Origin: Bacteroidota bacterium
Lineage (GTDB): Bacteria > Bacteroidota > Bacteroidia > Chitinophagales > Chitinophagaceae
Direction: 5' to 3'
Assembly (NCBI GenBank): GCA_023396345.1
Contig: JAEWWO010000367.1
Coordinates: 1 to 8,965, forward strand
Length of the DNA stretch: 8,965 bases
Each line of letters begins with the position of its first letter. The stretch's first letter is position 1. Under the pieces are notes generated by a model, which saw only the letters and a program-made list of their open reading frames with translations, did not search any database and was not told the DNA's origin. This document shows positions 7,801 through 8,965 of this stretch, piece after piece. Both the position numbers and the translations under genes were made by a program.

Positions 7801-8965
7801 CTTTTTGCGTGAATCCTGTATTTTTAAGATTGATGGTTGCTAAATCGCCAACTACATTAAACCGTGGTTTATCGCCCTTAAAGTCAACCTCGACATTGCC
7901 CACCAATGCTGCATTAGAATCGGCAAGATTTAATTCTCCGGTAAAAAATTTATTCTGCACCACGCCTTTTACATCTATATCTCTGTACGTATAATCCTTT
8001 ACTTCCAGATAGTCGAAATGCCCGTTGAGCGTAGCACTGGCGCGGTCTAAATCAAAACTGTTTCCTTCTATTCGTCCGTCGAAACTAACCAAACCAAAAT
8101 CTTTTGAATTAAGGAATCGGCCTAAATCAAAACGATTGGTTGCTACAATGCCCGAATAGCTTGGTTCTCCGTTTGCAGGCAACTGCATGTTTACATTGGC
8201 ATTCAAATTACCCAAGGCAGTCTGCAACCTTCCTTTGGTCATAAAATCGCGGATGGTTCCATGAAAATCTCCCTGATAGTTTATTCTTCCCAGCGCATTG
8301 AAATCAGGGCTTTGGAGTTGTCTTATTTTTGGTGCAAAGGCTGACAGTTCATTGGCTGTAGCCGACATTTGCATACCGGTAAGACTGATGATAGTATTTT
8401 TAAAATCGGGCAGTCCTGTCATACGCAAATTACCCCGCACGTATAAGTTATCATTGCTTTTCAGAAACAGATTGTTGATGGCAAAGTCATTAAAAGTTCC
8501 AATCATTCTTCCCGAGAGCGCGTATATTTTTTTCCAGTCTTTGAAGACGGGTGCAAAATATCCCAGATCGTTTGTGGCAATACGGCTGCCTACAAAATTT
8601 CCTCTTATAGTAATGTCAGATTCAAAATTTTTAAAGTCTTTATTAAAATCATTGAAGTTCAATGACAGATAATCCGTTACCTGCGATTCGGGCGTTTGAA
8701 TAGTAAGATTGCTAAATTCCATTTGCTGCGGCGTTAACCGGAATGCAGATGTAAGATTGCGCAATTCAAATCCGGATCTTTCCTTTGTGCGCATACGTAT
8801 ATTCGCCATCATGGTATCCTTATTAAACAGATATTTTCCGGCTACCAGATTTAAATCTGTAACGTTAATATTTTTTGCATCAAACACACCATCGGCTGAT
8901 GTTTTGTACGCTTCACCTTTGTGATAGATAAATCTTCCTTTGCGCACCTGCATACTGTCTATACT
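4877..8965 (-). CDS. tamB: TamB-like translocation/assembly module protein, C-terminal part (cut by right edge)
   Basis: Seen: 1362 codons in frame up to the right edge. The ATG at 8953-8951 is preceded by four open codons (S-I-D-S) and the protein there has no signal or membrane anchor, so it is an internal Met and the true start lies outside. The sequence is a long run of short amphipathic beta strands with many G-x-L/F-x-G-x-like turns (for example SGRMIGTFND, KISGEVNTYGDGRFYLNADI, LGNLDLRNAAMTV), typical of the lipid-groove beta-taco fold of AsmA/TamB proteins. The last 400 or so residues fit the TamB C-terminal domain (DUF490): IPPVGDITMRGRYNIESGRY, then FEFTGGNNYIEWNGD, then FRLDFPTG, ending near LQVDISGSTYSS and ITVTFGNN-like barrel strands. 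Known: TamB spans the periplasm from an inner-membrane anchor, works with a BamA-family partner, and has been tied to outer-membrane protein insertion and phospholipid transport. No partner gene is visible here. Bacteroidota homologues are commonly around 1400-1700 residues, so a modest N-terminal piece is missing. It converges on tpiA and shares its terminator. Confidence 0.9.
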   Translation of the reverse strand, partial: SIDSMQVRKGRFIYHKGEAYKTSADGVFDAKNINVTDLNLVAGKYLFNKDTMMANIRMRTKERSGFELRNLTSAFRLTPQQMEFSNLTIQTPESQVTDYLSLNFNDFNKDFKNFESDITIRGNFVGSRIATNDLGYFAPVFKDWKKIYALSGRMIGTFNDFAINNLFLKSNDNLYVRGNLRMTGLPDFKNTIISLTGMQMSATANELSAFAPKIRQLQSPDFNALGRINYQGDFHGTIRDFMTKGRLQTALGNLNANVNMQLPANGEPSYSGIVATNRFDLGRFLNSKDFGLVSFDGRIEGNSFDLDRASATLNGHFDYLEVKDYTYRDIDVKGVVQNKFFTGELNLADSNAALVGNVEVDFKGDKPRFNVVGDLATINLKNTGFTQKDIYVSALFDLNFEGNNLDDFVGNAKMLNAAVSVDGRSVQFDSLNIESYYDTDNNKVLTIGSNEFDAEIYGNYVIRDIPATFQSFLHSYYPAIINQPTRIPQNQQARFTINTYNFSDYASLIDPRFSGLDNIKISGEVNTYGDGRFYLNADIPNAMYNNYRLQNGVFKGDGNYSRLDISGNMERLQLAKNTVFPNTQLLVSSETDHSRVKLSTGTGANSFNEVNLDADVYTIDDGVRINFRPSYFILNNKQWDLEERGEIFVGRRQATARNVKFSQGNQELIVESESNNSNNLLVQMRRIDLGDILPLVVPAPEMDGFVNGTVRLKNFFGPFSAEGSLRVDEFKIDGDSVGIVNMISTYDSRNHNILFQGNADNEKYKFDLNGRYAIRDSTNMPLVANFDFKGTRAHILNRFLSTLLSDIEADVFGKLTVAGTFKNPYLLGNLDLRNAAMTVNFTQVRYTADNINLNMTDQLIDLGDVTLKDSYNNQGKLSGVIYHNRLRDMRYDISATSDKLLVLDTKAKDNQNFYGKAIGDVDFSITGPQTNMVMNITGTVADSTDLYIPTADAKDISSADFMVFKDYSKKENTATPASTSSLMVNMDLTVNNRANMHLILDPLTGDIINAKGNGRLYITIPPVGDITMRGRYNIESGRYDFNFQSFVPKPFEFTGGNNYIEWNGDIAMARLNIDAQYTAQNVSVNDLLSGNSAAQVFSNSNIRSYRGDVYVIVEIRGNLEVPDISFRLDFPTGSVINSDPDFAAFLNRLATDNNEMVKQATYLIVFNSFAPYGQTSNMNFASAGVNTISQMITTELNKSLSDALFRITGDRSLQVDISGSTYSSASYYGTAAVNNTLDRQIINARISKSILDGKVIVTFGNNFDFNINAASALRNNNFQWLPDISVQIILSKDGRLRMLVFNRTSLGLAGAAGDIGRQNRQGVSLSYSKDFDKIFYRNRDSLLRDTFRAPAVPPPDSIMQFK

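Noticed and set aside
5444..8924. Many plus-strand open frames of 60-130 codons opposite the tamB-like gene
   Set aside because: They lie antisense within one long, clearly coding frame, have no recognisable domain and no good promoter, and are cysteine- or serine-rich in the manner of frame shadows.

Overview
This window looks like an AT-rich chromosomal segment from a member of the Bacteroidota. The evidence is a SusC/SusD-type outer-membrane nutrient uptake pair, a TamB homologue of the Bacteroidota kind, a Bacteroidota-style -7 promoter element (TAnnTTTG), and start codons preceded by A-rich leaders instead of Shine-Dalgarno sites. Genus or family cannot be assigned from the sequence alone.

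Layout. Positions 1-3759 (minus strand) hold the start of a nutrient-uptake operon: a complete susC-like TonB-dependent transporter (754-3759), followed 50 bp downstream by a susD-like surface lipoprotein (703 down to 1) that runs off the left edge. Positions 3760-4026 are a divergent intergenic region with a palindrome closely resembling a LacI/PurR-type operator (3843-3858) and a -7 element likely serving the next gene. Positions 4027-4788 (plus strand) encode triosephosphate isomerase. A strong hairpin at 4809-4845 is a likely two-way terminator between this gene and the convergent gene at 4877-8965 (minus strand). That gene encodes the C-terminal 1362 residues of a very large TamB-like protein whose N-terminus lies beyond the right edge.

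How they fit together. SusC and SusD would form one outer-membrane complex that captures a glycan or other oligomer and imports it with TonB energy. SusC has no STN domain, so the usual FecI/FecR-type signalling route is not expected; the operator-like palindrome upstream suggests repression by a LacI-family regulator instead, which is an inference. Triosephosphate isomerase is a core glycolytic enzyme and TamB an envelope biogenesis factor. Neither is obviously linked to the uptake operon, so this looks like the boundary between an accessory operon and housekeeping genes. I found no mobile element, CRISPR array, RNA gene or evidently new system; the most useful lead is the putative operator.
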